Shown one piece after another: positions 56,602-64,000 of a stretch of DNA of 64,000 nt. Made by a program: the position numbers and the translations under genes. Under the pieces are notes generated by a model. The model had not been told where the DNA came from, did no database searches, and saw only the letters and a list, made by a program, of their open reading frames with translations. Location of the stretch: positions 186,001-250,000 of the forward strand of contig NZ_JAPZDS010000004.1 in the NCBI RefSeq assembly GCF_029813115.1, written 5' to 3'. Position 1 is the stretch's first letter. Each line of letters begins with the position of its first letter. This stretch comes from Aureimonas sp. SK2. GTDB taxonomy: Bacteria; Pseudomonadota; Alphaproteobacteria; Rhizobiales; Rhizobiaceae.

Positions 56602-57180
56602 CTAGCCGGGGGGATCGGTGCGGGCGCCGCCGCGCGCGACGCCGCCATGGGTGTGGGTCGAACCGATGTTCTTCTCGTTGTGGGTGAGCGCCGAGCCGGC
56701 GAGCGCGATCGCTTCGGCCGCCTGCTCGATCTTGTCCTCGGTCAGCTCGATCGAGGCGCCGCCGACGGCGAGCTTCAGCGACCCGTCGCGGAAGGTGATG
56801 GACGCCTTGCCGCCGAAGGCGATCACGGCCGCCTCGCCGTCCTTCGACGGGGGCGCGTTGTCGTCGTCGAAGGTCGACCAGTCGGCGAGGCTCGCCGTGC
56901 CGACCGTGCCGGAGGGCGAGCGCAGGCGCATCTGCTCGCCGTCCTTCGGCTTGGCATGCATCATGAACGTGCCGGCGCCGGGCTGCTGCCAGTTCACCTT
57001 GGGGCTCTTGATCACGCGCCCGTCGGCCGAGCGGCCGATGTCGAGGCGCAGCGTGCGCGCCTCCATGTCCTGGCTGCCGGCGATGACCTTGCCCGGCACG
57101 TCGGCGAGCGACACCCGGCGGTTGAGCCGCTCGACATGCCGCATCTGCCGGCGGAGGCGCGTGGCGACGGGATCCAGCAT
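56602..57180 (-). CDS. Baseplate assembly/spike protein V (Mu gp45-like)
   Basis: A 192-residue protein: TRLRRQMRHVERLNRRVSLA, PKVNWQQPGAGTFMMHAKPK and MRLRSPSGTVGTASLADWST. Beta-helical repeats (KASITFRDGSLKLAVGGASI) form the spike and end in an STHTHGG tip, typical for metal-binding tail spikes. ATG overlaps the gp37 stop (TGATG). Confidence 0.87.
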   Translation of the reverse strand: MLDPVATRLRRQMRHVERLNRRVSLADVPGKVIAGSQDMEARTLRLDIGRSADGRVIKSPKVNWQQPGAGTFMMHAKPKDGEQMRLRSPSGTVGTASLADWSTFDDDNAPPSKDGEAAVIAFGGKASITFRDGSLKLAVGGASIELTEDKIEQAAEAIALAGSALTHNEKNIGSTHTHGGVARGGARTDPPG

Positions 57181-57818
57181 CACGGCCCCCCGTCCTGGAA
57201 GTTCTTGATCAGCGCCCGGACCTCGGTCGGGATCGGATCGTCGGAGAACTGGATGTCGGCGGCGCCGCCCGAAACCGTGACCGCCGGCGCCTCGCCCCCG
57301 AACAGCGGCCGGCCGCGCCGCGGCAGAACCTGCGTCCAGGTCACGGCGTAGTAGGCGACCCCTTCGGCGAAGGACTTGGCGGTGAAGAGCGGCGTCACCG
57401 TCGGCGCCGGCTCGCCGAGCGGTCGGTCGAGGCCGGGAACGCCCCAGCTCGAGACGTCCTCGTCCTCCAGGATCTCCAGGATGGCCGAGCCGATCGCGTG
57501 CGCCACGGCCTCGCGCGGCGTCGCGCGCTTCGTGTCGAGATCCGCGTAGTCGCCGGCGACGATGTAGGCGGTCCACTCGATCGGCTGGTCGAAGCTGCCG
57601 GCGACGCGCCGATCGGCGCGGGCCCGGCTCCAGCCGACCGCGACGCCCGGCGCCTTCACCACGGCCTTGGCGACGACGTCGTTGATGTCGAGCTTGCCGG
57701 GATGGCGCACCACCGTGACGCCCTTCAGCAGGCGGCCCAGCTCGGCGACGATCGCCGCGTGGACGGCGTCGAAGGAACTCGCCGCGAGGAGCTGCTCCAG
57801 GCTGCGCGCGGCGATCAT
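57180..57818 (-). CDS. Mu gp37-like protein (DUF1834)
   Basis: A 212-residue protein: LEQLLAASSFDAVHAAIVAE, an internal RVAGSFDQPIEWTAYIVAGD segment and AHAIGSAILEILEDEDVSSW. The order gp36, gpG, gp37 follows Mu. Thought to be a tail completion or head-tail connector component. Start and stop both overlap neighbours. Confidence 0.82.
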   Translation of the reverse strand: MIAARSLEQLLAASSFDAVHAAIVAELGRLLKGVTVVRHPGKLDINDVVAKAVVKAPGVAVGWSRARADRRVAGSFDQPIEWTAYIVAGDYADLDTKRATPREAVAHAIGSAILEILEDEDVSSWGVPGLDRPLGEPAPTVTPLFTAKSFAEGVAYYAVTWTQVLPRRGRPLFGGEAPAVTVSGGAADIQFSDDPIPTEVRALIKNFQDGGP

Positions 57819-58318
57819 CGGCCGGCCTCCTCGCGAAGGCTCCGGAGGAAGTCGGTCACGACGTCGCCGAGCTCGGCCAGGTTGTCGGCGGAGAGCCCGA
57901 CGAAGGGACGCGCCGGCACCGTGACCTTCTGGGCGAAGAACGTCTCGCCGCCGGGTCCGGTGAACCGCAGGGCCTTCGCCGTCGTCGGCTCGATCGTCGC
58001 GCCCTCCTGGTGGACATGGGCGTATTCCCAGGAGGCGCCCCATTCGGCCTCGTCGGCCGAGGCGCGATAGGCGACGGAGTCGAGAAGGTTGCGGCCCGTC
58101 TGCTGGAGGATCGGCGTGCCGGCGCGGTTCGCCTTCCAGGGCGTGCCGTCGGGCGCGGTCTTCTCGTCCGTGATGCGGCGACGCGTCTGCGACTCCCCGA
58201 CGGCGCCGACGATGTCCATCAGCTCCGCGCCGTCGAAGTCCAGCACCGGGCCGAGCCGCACCAGGAGGCGGTCGACCTCGGCCGTGTCGATCGTGATCGA
58301 GACGCCGGCGTCCATCAT
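57815..58318 (-). CDS. Phage virion morphogenesis protein (Mu gpG/P2 gpS-like)
   Basis: A 167-residue head-completion/tail-joining protein: SITIDTAEVDRLLVRLGPVL, GAVGESQTRRRITDEKTAPD, then GTPWKANRAGTPILQQTGRN and LLDSVAYRASADEAEWGASW are the family's conserved core. Start at the double ATG (MMDAG), overlapping the gp36 stop. Confidence 0.88.
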   Translation of the reverse strand: MMDAGVSITIDTAEVDRLLVRLGPVLDFDGAELMDIVGAVGESQTRRRITDEKTAPDGTPWKANRAGTPILQQTGRNLLDSVAYRASADEAEWGASWEYAHVHQEGATIEPTTAKALRFTGPGGETFFAQKVTVPARPFVGLSADNLAELGDVVTDFLRSLREEAGR

Positions 58319-58776
58319 AAGCCCCTCATGCGGTCGCGGTTGAAGACGCGCGCCGGCGCGTCGATCAGAACCTCGCCGGGCGAGGCCTCGGACGGCGTGG
58401 CCGCACCGCTGCCGGCGTCGCCGCCGGTGAAGCTCAAGGCGCCCTTGCCGGCGGCGATCGCCTCCAGGCGGCGAATGGCGGACTTGTAGCGCTCGGTGAT
58501 CGCCTCGGAGGTGCGGGTGAAGGCGAGCGAGATCCGGTAGAGCGCGACGTCCATCGCGTAGAGGCGGAGCGTCGCGAAGCTCTCGGGATCGACGCGCTCC
58601 AGCTCGGCCGCCGAATAGCGCGCCTTCAGGATGGCGCGGACCTCGGCCGTTGCGTCCTCGATCGCGCGCTCCACGCGCGCGTCGTCGCGCAGGCCCGTTT
58701 GCTCGTGGGCCGCGAGCGTGATCAGCTCGGCCGGATGGCGGGCTTCGAGATCGGCAAGGGTGGCGAACTGGATCAA
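58315..58776 (-). CDS. Mu gp36-like head protein (DUF1320)
   Basis: A 153-residue protein: ATLADLEARHPAELITLAAH and EDATAEVRAILKARYSAAEL, then LRLYAMDVALYRISLAFTRT match DUF1320 (head-tail connector). The extra C-terminal tail GGDAGSGAATPSEASPGEVL is low-complexity. First gene after a 250-base gap. Confidence 0.85.
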   Translation of the reverse strand: MIQFATLADLEARHPAELITLAAHEQTGLRDDARVERAIEDATAEVRAILKARYSAAELERVDPESFATLRLYAMDVALYRISLAFTRTSEAITERYKSAIRRLEAIAAGKGALSFTGGDAGSGAATPSEASPGEVLIDAPARVFNRDRMRGL

Positions 58777-59026
58777 GGGACCGGACCTGTGGCGAAAGGG
58801 GCGGCTGGCCGGAGCCTGTAGCGAGCCGATCGCTGGAAAGCCGCCTCACCGCTGCAGCCGCCCGTCTACTTCGCGCCTGTCGGTGAGCGCGCTCGGGGTA
58901 TTCGATGGCCGGACGCGACGCGGTAAAGCGCACAAACCGCGCCGCGTCCGGCTCGCCGGGACCCAAGTCGGTCCTCAAGAGTGCCCCGGCGATGGGGAAC
59001 GGGACCGATCGGCCCCGCAGATCTCG
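58777..59026. other. Intergenic gap in the phage head region with an inverted repeat
   Basis: No gene is seen. GCCGGACGCG (58908-58917) and CGCGTCCGGC (58943-58952) are perfect 10-bp arms over a 25-base loop containing further GC pairing. It may end the capsid transcript or separate head units. The palindrome seen near the protease and sheath genes is absent here. Confidence 0.5.
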
Positions 59027-59560
59027 TCAGCCGGGCTGGACCTCGTACCCGTCCTCGAAGGCCTCCTCGCGCACGGCCTTGGAGCGCAGCTTCAGGCGGA
59101 ACTCGGCGCGCGTCAGGGGGATCGGCGCGTCGACCTCGTAGAGCACGCGATTGCGCATGGTGCGCGTCGCTGCGGTGAACAGCCGCTCCTCGCCGTCGTG
59201 CTCGGCGCGCAGGTGCGCCGGGATCTCCAGCCCGGAGGCGAGGACGCGGCTCTCGGCCCGGCCGGGGACCTCCACCCCGAACGGGGCGCTGCGGGAGGCG
59301 GCGCCGAGCACCGGGCGCCCGAGGACGTCGAGCGGCACGGTGGTCGGCACGATCTCGCCCGAGCGCGGTGCGCCGGTGGCGTCGCGGCTGGTGCGGACTT
59401 CCTCGGCCGTGCCGGTCATCGTCGACGTCGTGCCGGTCTCTACCACCGTCTCGGCGGGCGGCGCCGGCTCGCGCGGAGGGATGTTCGGCTCGGTGGTCGG
59501 CGGCTTCGGGGTGGTTTCGCTGGTCATCGGGCGGGTCCTGTTGCGGGTCCGGGGGGCCAT
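59027..59560 (-). CDS. Phage hypothetical protein after the capsid gene
   Basis: A 177-residue protein (MTSETTPKPP at 59527 is an alternative start). The first 70 residues are Pro/Thr/Glu-rich and probably disordered. The rest is a compact domain (SREAPFGVEV-like strands; LEIPAHLRAEHDGEERLFTA; EFRLKLRSKAVREEAFEDGY). No named family; shares style with 56257-56592. Confidence 0.6.
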   Translation of the reverse strand: MAPRTRNRTRPMTSETTPKPPTTEPNIPPREPAPPAETVVETGTTSTMTGTAEEVRTSRDATGAPRSGEIVPTTVPLDVLGRPVLGAASRSAPFGVEVPGRAESRVLASGLEIPAHLRAEHDGEERLFTAATRTMRNRVLYEVDAPIPLTRAEFRLKLRSKAVREEAFEDGYEVQPG

Positions 59561-59567
59561 GGGCGGG

Positions 59568-60527
59568 CTATTCGGCCACGACGTCCTGGAGGAGGAAGCC
59601 GGCGCCCGGAGCGACGATCAGCTCTTTCAGCTTCTCGCCCTCGCGGATCACGCGGCCGCCTTCGAGGCCGACGTTCTCGTCCTCGTAGCGGCCGGCGAAC
59701 TTCGTGCCGTAGGTGGCGGTGAAGCCGTGCGTCACCGACCCGCGCGCCGGCGCCGGGTTGATGAACTGGAACACCATGTCGTTGCCCCAGATGCGGCGGA
59801 TGTCCGGCGCCTGGCCGAAGCGCGCCGTGTCGAGATAGGCCTCGCCGATCAGCACCTTCTTCAGGTCGAACAGCGCGGCGAACTGCTCGCGCGTGATCAT
59901 CCCCTCGTCGGTCAGCCCGCCCTTCACGGCGCGGATGAGCTTCGGATGCGACCGGATCTTGTCCCAGGTCTTGAAGCTCATCGTGACCTGGTTGGGCCGG
60001 TGGACAAGGAGCGAGCCCATCGCCGTCTTGATCGTGTCGATCGGATCGGAGCTGGCGAAGTCGGAGAACTGGTCGGAGCCCGCCAGCGCGAGGCGAAGGC
60101 CTGCGGGATAGAGCCCTGGGTTCTGCACCAGCGCGGCGACGCGGCGCTCGCGGTTGATCAGATTGTAGTGCGTGAGCAGCGCGACCGCGTCGCCCTCCGG
60201 ATCCGCGTTGCCGAGGTTCTGCGAGCGCATGCGCTCGGCCTCCTCGATGTCGGAGATCGGGATCGGCGCCTCGAGGCCGAAGTTCTCGACGGCGCTGGTG
60301 CGCTCCTCGGACGAGAACTCAACACGGTTGACGCGGCCCGTGCGCCCGACCCGGTTGTCCGGGGCCCGGAAGCCCTCGGCGAGCGGGAACTCGGTCCACT
60401 TGAAGCTCTCGCCGTAGACCGGCATGCGCGGCAGGACGTCGTCGGCGATGAACGTGGCGGCGTCGTTGCGATAGCCGATGGCGATCGCGGTCAGGGAGGG
60501 AACGACGACGAAGGGGCGGCGAGCCAT
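59568..60527 (-). CDS. Phage major capsid protein
   Basis: A 319-residue capsid protein: VPSLTAIAIGYRNDAATFIA, VLPRMPVYGESFKWTEFPLA and VSMSFKTWDKIRSHPKLIRA-like segment, with QFAALFDLKKVLIGEAYLDT and GSVTHGFTATYGTKFAGRYE, match HK97-fold major heads of Mu-like and related phages. Sits directly after the decoration and protease/scaffold genes. Confidence 0.88.
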   Translation of the reverse strand: MARRPFVVVPSLTAIAIGYRNDAATFIADDVLPRMPVYGESFKWTEFPLAEGFRAPDNRVGRTGRVNRVEFSSEERTSAVENFGLEAPIPISDIEEAERMRSQNLGNADPEGDAVALLTHYNLINRERRVAALVQNPGLYPAGLRLALAGSDQFSDFASSDPIDTIKTAMGSLLVHRPNQVTMSFKTWDKIRSHPKLIRAVKGGLTDEGMITREQFAALFDLKKVLIGEAYLDTARFGQAPDIRRIWGNDMVFQFINPAPARGSVTHGFTATYGTKFAGRYEDENVGLEGGRVIREGEKLKELIVAPGAGFLLQDVVAE

Positions 60528-60569
60528 GGGGTGCGACCTTCAGGAGAGCGGGAGGACGGCGCCGGCGGA

Positions 60570-60959
60570 TCAGGCCGGCGTCGAGAGGAGCGAGAGCGCG
60601 ACCTGGACGGGCACGATGTCGCCGGCGGCCAAGGCCGGCGCGTGCGCGATGCCGACAATCCGGACGATCTGGCCGGCGACGGGCACGGCCTTCACCGCGC
60701 GCCCCTGGGCGTCCGAGGTCAGCGGGTCGAAGGCGGCGAAGGCCCCGCCGGCGCGCACCTCGGTGAGGCCGGCGACGGTGGCGTCGTGGAAGTCACCGGC
60801 GTCGGCGCCGACGCGCTCGCCGACGCCGACGATCTTGTCGGTCGCGGCGGCGGCGGTGCGGATCTTGGCGCCGGTGCCGGTGCCGGCGACGATGAGGTAG
60901 CCGCCGATCGCAGCGGCTGCCTCGAAGGAACGGATGTCGCGGTTGAGGGCGTAGCTCAT
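60570..60959 (-). CDS. Capsid decoration protein (DUF2190)
   Basis: A 129-residue protein with many short beta strands: RSFEAAAAIGGYLIVAGTGT, KIVGVGERVGADAGDFHDAT and LTSDAQGRAVKAVPVAGQIV are typical of DUF2190 head decoration proteins. ATG overlaps the protease stop; followed by the major capsid gene. Confidence 0.85.
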   Translation of the reverse strand: MSYALNRDIRSFEAAAAIGGYLIVAGTGTGAKIRTAAAATDKIVGVGERVGADAGDFHDATVAGLTEVRAGGAFAAFDPLTSDAQGRAVKAVPVAGQIVRIVGIAHAPALAAGDIVPVQVALSLLSTPA

Positions 60960-61960
60960 GCGGCGGCCTTCTTCTTCGTCGCCATCACCTGGGCGACCGC
61001 TGCCTGGATCGTGAGGGTGTTGCCGGCGGCCGCGGCGGCCGAGACCAGCTTCTGCGCGTCGGCCGCCAGCGCGACCGGATCGACGTCCGCATCGCCGCCG
61101 CCCGCGCCGGGATCGACCGTGCGATCGTCGAGGCCGGAGTCCTTGAGGCCCTTCGGCGTCGCGTCGAGCAGCGCCTTCACCTGGTCGAGACCGGCGTCGG
61201 TCGCGCAAAGGCTCGCGAACTGCTCGCGCTGGGCCGGGACGATCTTCTTGTCCTTCAAAGCCCCTTCCAGGAGCGCGTCCACGGCGCCCTTCCGGATCGA
61301 CGCCTTGAGGCCGTCCAGCTCGGTCTTCGTGGCGTCGAGGGTGGCGAGCGTCGCGTCGTGAACCGCCTTCTCGACCTTCTCCGACTGGAGAGTGGTAATC
61401 GCCGACAGGCAGGCCGCTTCGCTCGCTTCGGCCTGGAGGCCGAGCGCCGTCGCGATGGCTTTCGTCATGGAAGGCTCCGGGGATGCGCCGGACGCATCGG
61501 CGAGCGCCGGCATGTTGGAAAGGGCGGGCGCCGTCACCAGCGCCACCGAATGCAGCCAGGTCGCCCGGCCGTTCTCGTGGTGGAAGGTCGGCGAGACGTA
61601 GCGGTGCGAGCGGGCCGCGAGCACGGCCTTGCCGGCGTCGAGCCAGTCGACTCGGCCGTAGAGGCCGTCGTCGCGGGCCTGAAGCTCCTCGATCCAGCCG
61701 ACGGCCGCCACCGTGTGGCCCTGGCTCGCCAGCCGCGCGATGCCGTGGTCGAGGTCGATCGCGAGCTTCACGTCGTCGGCCTGGAACCGAGCGGCCAGCG
61801 CCTCGGGATCGAAATCGTAGACGGGGCCCGGCCGGGTCGTGACCTTGCCGCGCGGGGTGAGCTTGACCCAGGCCTCGGCCGGGTCGGCGGCAAGCGCCAC
61901 CACGACGTCGCCGGCGGCGATGTGATCGGGAAGCTGGGAGGTGGAGGACCGGGTGTTCAT
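60956..61960 (-). CDS. Phage head protease/scaffold (Mu gpI-like)
   Basis: A 334-residue prohead protease-scaffold: WVKLTPRGKVTTRPGPVYDF, VKLAIDLDHGIARLASQGHT and WLDAGKAVLAARSHRYVSPT form the peptidase part, with a conserved HSVALVTAPALSNMPAL segment. The C-terminal helical part (residues about 180-330) is the scaffold. It starts a new transcription unit behind the palindrome at 61995-62014. Confidence 0.88.
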   Translation of the reverse strand: MNTRSSTSQLPDHIAAGDVVVALAADPAEAWVKLTPRGKVTTRPGPVYDFDPEALAARFQADDVKLAIDLDHGIARLASQGHTVAAVGWIEELQARDDGLYGRVDWLDAGKAVLAARSHRYVSPTFHHENGRATWLHSVALVTAPALSNMPALADASGASPEPSMTKAIATALGLQAEASEAACLSAITTLQSEKVEKAVHDATLATLDATKTELDGLKASIRKGAVDALLEGALKDKKIVPAQREQFASLCATDAGLDQVKALLDATPKGLKDSGLDDRTVDPGAGGGDADVDPVALAADAQKLVSAAAAAGNTLTIQAAVAQVMATKKKAAA

Positions 61961-62261
61961 TGGGCGAACCTAGCCGCCCCGATCAGGAAAGCGCGGGCTG
62001 ACACCTGTCAGCCCGGATCACCGAATTGCCCGTGCCGCCACGGTAGCTGCAAATCCGCCCGAAGGAAACGAGACAGGCTCGCCGTCAAAGGGGTTTCCAA
62101 GCCCGTGGGCGCGCTTCGGCGCCTTCTCAGTGACACTCGGCCGTTGAGGGCGGCGGCGCGCGTCCTGGGGCGTTTATGGCGATCGTCGCCGAGACGGCTT
62201 GAAACCCGGCTCGCTCGGTCGCATTCTATGGGCGACGGCGGCGCGCAACAGGGGCTGGGTC
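61961..62261. promoter_or_regulatory. Control region upstream of the protease-capsid genes
   Basis: About 300 bases without a gene. A perfect palindrome GGGCTGACACCTGTCAGCCC lies at 61995-62014, 35 bases upstream of the protease start, the same motif as upstream of the sheath gene. No clear -35/-10 pair is visible, as expected for an activator-dependent phage late promoter. Confidence 0.65.
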
Positions 62262-63578
62262 TCAAGACCCCGGAGGTTCTTCCCTTCCTCCCCGCCGTCC
62301 CTTCCACCTCTCGATTAGGCGCGCGATCTCCTCCGGCTTGAATCCGGCTTCCAGGAGCATGGCCTCGCCCAGGCCCTCGTCCAGGATCGCGTCCGCCACG
62401 CGCTGCGCGTCGCGCTGGTGGAGCGAGCGGATCCGCATCAGCCCCGTCGACGAGCGCACCACGATCGCGCGCCACCAGGTCTTGTCGAACCGGGCGAAGA
62501 CGGTGCGCACGTTCTCCTCGCGCTTCGGCGAGAGATCCGGCAGCACCGGCGCCTCCGACAGGATCTGCGGCAGCTGGGCGAAGTCGTCGAGCGTCATGCC
62601 GTGCTTTGCCATGCGGTCCTGGATGGTGGCCGAGTCGACCGCGACGATCGGCGAGGCCGCCTTCAGGTCCGTTTCGAGTTTCGGCGAGACGCCGGCCGGC
62701 AGCCAGACCTTCTCCTCGAGCTTGGGCACGATCGCGGCGAACGGGTCCTTCCAGGCCTCCTCGACGACCGGCCGGGCGTCGGCCGGGTCGGCCTCGTCCA
62801 GCCGGGCCGCGAGATTGTCGATCAGCGTGCGGGCGCGCGCCCGGCCGGGGCTCGTGTGCCAGCCCGGATCGATCCCCGCCGGCACCACCGTGATCTCGCC
62901 GGTGCGCCGGTTGCGGAAGTCGCGCGGCGGTCCGACGTCGGGCGGCTCGGAGACGTAGCGGATCTCGCCCTCCTTCGGTTCGCGGGCGAGCAGCCGCTCC
63001 GCCTCGCGGCCGGAGATCTGTCGGACCGAGCAGAGGCAGCCCCAGCCGTTCGGCGGGAAGTGCGCGCGCCACCACGGATGGTCGACCGGCAGGATGACGC
63101 CCACCCAGGCGAGATGCTCCGGGCGCGGGTCGGCCGAGGAGGAGCGGACGTAGAGGAGGAACGGCAGGCCGCGCTTGGCGCGCTCGATCCTCTGCCACTG
63201 GCCGGCGGCGCGCGCCGCGCGCATGTTCGACCAGTAGATCGTCTGAAGCCGCCGCGGCGAAGAGAAGTCGACGATCGCATCCGGGTCGATGCCGGCGGGG
63301 TCGGCGACGAGGCGCGGCTCCCACCAGCCGATCCGCTTCAGCTCCGGCTCGAGATCCTTCACGAAGTTCTCGAAGGTGCGGCCTTCCGCGATTCCCCGCG
63401 AGACGGCGGTGCGCAGCGCGGTGCGCAGCTCCAGGTCGGTCGCCTTCGCCACCGTCCAGGAATAGGCGTGTTCCTCGCCCCAGACGTCGAGCCAGGAGAA
63501 GCCCGGCCGGTCGCTCTTGCCGTCGAAGTAGCCGGTGACCTCGGCCGGCGCCGAGAAGCCGCGGCGAACCTCGCTCAT
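62262..63578 (-). CDS. Mu gpF-like head morphogenesis protein with possible C-terminal nuclease-like domain
   Basis: A 438-residue minor head protein (SPP1 gp7/Mu gpF family): TALRTAVSRGIAEGRTFENF and LQTIYWSNMRAARAAGQWQR, then AHFPPNGWGCLCSVRQISGR with the family's paired cysteines. From about residue 340 (TVFARFDKTWWRAIVVRSST and TGLMRIRSLHQRDAQR) a second domain appears that looks like the barnase/EndoU/RelE-type nuclease tails known on some head proteins. ATG overlaps the portal stop. Confidence 0.87.
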   Translation of the reverse strand: MSEVRRGFSAPAEVTGYFDGKSDRPGFSWLDVWGEEHAYSWTVAKATDLELRTALRTAVSRGIAEGRTFENFVKDLEPELKRIGWWEPRLVADPAGIDPDAIVDFSSPRRLQTIYWSNMRAARAAGQWQRIERAKRGLPFLLYVRSSSADPRPEHLAWVGVILPVDHPWWRAHFPPNGWGCLCSVRQISGREAERLLAREPKEGEIRYVSEPPDVGPPRDFRNRRTGEITVVPAGIDPGWHTSPGRARARTLIDNLAARLDEADPADARPVVEEAWKDPFAAIVPKLEEKVWLPAGVSPKLETDLKAASPIVAVDSATIQDRMAKHGMTLDDFAQLPQILSEAPVLPDLSPKREENVRTVFARFDKTWWRAIVVRSSTGLMRIRSLHQRDAQRVADAILDEGLGEAMLLEAGFKPEEIARLIERWKGRRGGREEPPGS

Positions 63579-64000
63579 GCGTCCTCGACGTCGCCGATGC
63601 CGCGCGCCGTCGCCGTCAGCTCGGCCAGGCGCTCGCGCAGGGCGCGCGTGTCGGGGCCTTCGGCGGAGAGCATCTCAAGCACCTGGTCGTAGGTTTTCGC
63701 CTTCGCCATGATCGAGCGGAGCGGCGAGAGGATTGGGTCGGTGACGTCCTCCCACTCGGCCAGCGCCTCTGCCGCCAGCGCCTCGACGTCGCGCACGCCG
63801 CTGGCGCCGGGTGCGGCCGCGAGCGTCGCAAGGCACCCGCCGCACCGGCATCCCGCAACGTGCCCGGCCGGCGCCGACGCGGCGATCGGCGCCTTGCCCG
63901 TGTCGTCGTTCGCCGGATCCGGCGTCTTCTCGCCCGGCTTCGGCGGCTTGGTCCTGTCGTCCTTCGCGGTCGGCGCGCCGAGCAGTTCCTCGTCGTCCTG
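63575..64000 (-). CDS. Phage portal protein C-terminus (Mu gp29/DUF935-like), partial
   Basis: The frame is open to the window edge, giving the last 141 residues. The C-terminal part (RDVEALAAEALAEWEDVTDP and ILSPLRSIMAKAKTYDQVLE) is the helical end of DUF935 portals, just upstream of gpF as in Mu. Before it is a Lys/Pro/Asp-rich linker, and a short Cys/His cluster GHVAGCRCGGC (about 63837-63870) that could bind a metal. Confidence 0.82.
   Translation of the reverse strand, partial: QDDEELLGAPTAKDDRTKPPKPGEKTPDPANDDTGKAPIAASAPAGHVAGCRCGGCLATLAAAPGASGVRDVEALAAEALAEWEDVTDPILSPLRSIMAKAKTYDQVLEMLSAEGPDTRALRERLAELTATARGIGDVEDA

Larger units (their letters stand above)
36190..64000 (-). mobile_element. 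Mu-like transposable prophage, partial (right end to portal gene)
   Basis: All genes from the methyltransferase to the portal are phage genes on one strand. Head genes are Mu-type (gp29 portal, gpF, protease, gp36, gpG, gp37) and the tail is contractile, P2/Mu-type. The boundary at 36190 begins TGTAGCGCGC and interrupts an MFS gene, as expected for transposition. Two diverged repeats just inside the end resemble transposase-binding sites. The left end with repressor and transposase genes is beyond 64 kb. Confidence 0.85.

Overview
The window is chromosomal DNA of very high GC from an alphaproteobacterium, most likely of the order Hyphomicrobiales. That assignment rests on gene families, dense ATGA/TGATG start-stop overlaps and frequent GTG starts; no rRNA or other decisive marker is present. 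Three blocks can be separated.

(1) 1-18.15 kb, chromosomal core. A sorbosone-dehydrogenase-like fragment is followed by a minus-strand carbon-acid operon: RuBisCO-like protein, ApnO-like oxidoisomerase, xylose-isomerase-like TIM barrel and PdxA2-like dehydrogenase. It is preceded by a GntR/FadR regulator. Divergent from the regulator is a ribose-type sugar ABC transporter whose ATPase and first permease are one polypeptide. The same operator-like sequence lies on both sides of the regulator gene, which ties uptake and catabolism into one regulon. The family set resembles apiose/apionate catabolism. Next come an AcrAB-type RND efflux operon behind a promoter flanked by TetR-like operator sites, and a minus-strand IolG/Hyi-like operon.

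(2) 18.15-36.19 kb, accessory island. It starts at a truncated 3' copy of tRNA-Arg(CCU), a typical integrase attachment scar. Cargo: an XRE regulator, an FtsH-like AAA+/M41 protease carrying an in-frame amber codon, a CusAB copper/silver efflux operon, a HigB toxin with a HigA-ImmA fusion antitoxin, and a ZntR-like regulator divergent from a Zn/Cd/Pb P-type ATPase. A 931-bp transposable cassette (33935-34865) follows. It has 26-bp terminal inverted repeats and a perfect 8-bp target duplication, encodes only an MntA/HepT-type toxin-antitoxin pair, and splits a host gene whose frame is restored exactly by removing it. A 5'-truncated MFS gene closes the block.

(3) 36.19-64 kb, part of a Mu-like transposable prophage inserted in that MFS gene. 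Its end begins TGTAGCGCGC and carries two 22-bp-spaced repeats like transposase sites. All phage genes lie on the minus strand, read from high to low coordinates: portal, gpF head protein, protease/scaffold, decoration, capsid, gp36/gpG/gp37 head-completion proteins, baseplate V/W/J, tail I, large DUF4815 and glycine-rich fibre proteins, a small Cys-rich membrane protein, sheath, tube, a frameshifted tail chaperone, a tape measure with two peptidoglycan-hydrolase domains, tail U/X/D, further fibre proteins and a D12-class adenine methyltransferase. A 20-bp palindrome (GGGCTGACANNTGTCAGCCC) stands before both the protease/capsid unit and the sheath/tail unit and is a candidate phage late operator. 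The early region, transposase and other phage end lie outside the window.
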